Below are positions 21,036 to 21,473 of a stretch of DNA of 21,473 bases, in pieces (position 1 is the stretch's first letter; every line of letters starts with the position of its first letter). The DNA is from CAZBEA01 sp964490835 (GTDB taxonomy: Bacteria > Patescibacteriota > Microgenomatia > Levybacterales > GWA1-39-11): NCBI GenBank assembly GCA_964490835.1, contig CAZBEA010000011.1, positions 1-21,473 of the forward strand. The letters run 5' to 3'. The notes under the pieces are model-generated. The model was given only the letters and a program-made list of their open reading frames with translations, ran no database searches and was not told where the DNA came from. A program made the position numbers and the translations under genes.

Positions 21036-21473
21036 TTATCTGAGTGCTTGTTCAAGCTTGTTCAGAGACGACATCCACCCCTCTTTCATTCCGCTCTTGA
21101 GCATTGCTTGGTATTGTTCTTCTGTCTCGGGACGTGGGTAAATGATAGATAATTTTGTTTTTCCACCCTCGACCTCTTCAAAAAGAACGGTCACTGTCAT
21201 TTCTTTTGGAAAATTTGCATCCTGTCCTTCTTGGTCAGGATTTATCATATTCCCCTCTTCGTCTGAAAAATAGTCTGTCAAAACCAATTTTTGATTTGGA
21301 ATGATCTCTTTGAAGACTCCGGCAGAATACATAACCCGATCCCACTCGGATCCCTCAGGTCCTTTCATCGCAAAAATATATTTCCCGCCGACTCTCAGGT
21401 CAATTTTGATAGAAGGAGCGGTGAAGGTTTCGGGTCCCCACCATTTTTGAACTATTTCAGGCGTGGTCCATGC
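21036..21473 (-). CDS. SRPBCC/AHSA1-like protein, 5' truncated
   Basis: The gene is cut by the right edge; the visible 145 residues begin AWTTPEIVQKWWGPETFTAP and contain DLRVGGKYIFAMKGPEG, the standard motif order of SRPBCC proteins of the activator of Hsp90 ATPase 1-like (AHSA1) group. The C-terminus GMKEGWMSSLNKLEQAL also matches. About 15-20 residues are missing at the N-terminus. The fold is a START-type hydrophobic-ligand pocket; most bacterial members have no known ligand. It is the most upstream visible gene of the cassette, so the promoter lies off the window. An ATG at 21368 is internal to the conserved domain. Confidence 0.92.
   Translation of the reverse strand, partial: AWTTPEIVQKWWGPETFTAPSIKIDLRVGGKYIFAMKGPEGSEWDRVMYSAGVFKEIIPNQKLVLTDYFSDEEGNMINPDQEGQDANFPKEMTVTVLFEEVEGGKTKLSIIYPRPETEEQYQAMLKSGMKEGWMSSLNKLEQALR

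Noticed and set aside
1..21473. CRISPR arrays, transposases, rRNA and tRNA genes
   Set aside because: No spaced direct repeats, transposase motifs or RNA gene signatures were seen on either strand by reading; a covariance-model search would be needed to exclude diverged RNAs.

Overview
The window looks like part of a chromosome from a small-genome bacterium of the Candidate Phyla Radiation (Patescibacteria). The inference rests on a dispersed type IV secretion-like locus of the kind common there (TrbC/VirB2-like pilin, PrgI-family protein, stand-alone TraC-like protein, VirB4 ATPase, wall hydrolases), compact gene packing, short stripped-down versions of core genes, and a near absence of Shine-Dalgarno (SD) sequences in the core part. 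TGA is used as a stop (for example the ATGA overlaps at 9258 and 9917), so the Gly-TGA code of some relatives does not apply. The closer taxon cannot be read from the sequence alone.

Layout. 1-51 is poly-C low complexity, probably a contig-end artefact, running into the 3' part of a two-helix pilin gene (to 294). Three minus-strand genes follow: a 629-residue coiled-coil protein with a C-terminal membrane anchor, a 119-residue acidic protein and an M50-like membrane metalloprotease with an HELSH motif. From 3519 to 10588 a tight plus-strand operon encodes PrgI-like, TraC-like and VirB4 proteins, a membrane-anchored lytic transglycosylase-like protein, a small anchored protein, a secreted CHAP hydrolase and an anchored Ig-like protein. 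Together these look like an envelope-spanning conjugation/secretion or pilus machine with two different wall-cutting enzymes. The operon converges, with no spacer, on dnaN.

Replication region. dnaN (minus), a 134-bp spacer and dnaA (minus) lie in a row. The spacer carries three perfect DnaA boxes, a run of phased boxes and a DnaA-trio-like stretch followed by AT-rich DNA, so it is a good oriC candidate. The dnaA promoter has a perfect DnaA box between its -35 and -10 elements. A further perfect box lies upstream of the PrgI operon.

Housekeeping block (13273-17314). It holds a 49-residue zinc-ribbon gene followed by a LOG-family protein, an AI-2E/PerM-type transporter, msrA, a small membrane protein, truB and another membrane protein. 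Several first genes here and on the left have -10 elements placed so that transcription would begin at or within a few bases of the start codon, suggesting leaderless mRNAs.

Right part (17.6-21.5 kb). A small Gly/Ser/Arg-rich stress-type protein, a YpfJ-like zinc metallopeptidase, and a minus-strand cassette of small proteins: SRPBCC/AHSA1, PhnB-like VOC, DUF1428, VOC, a broken HhH gene and DUF1801. Unlike the core, 17611, 20079, 20490 and 20998 are preceded by strong GGAGG-type SD sequences at constant spacing, which points to acquired genes. No rRNA, tRNA, CRISPR array or transposase was found.
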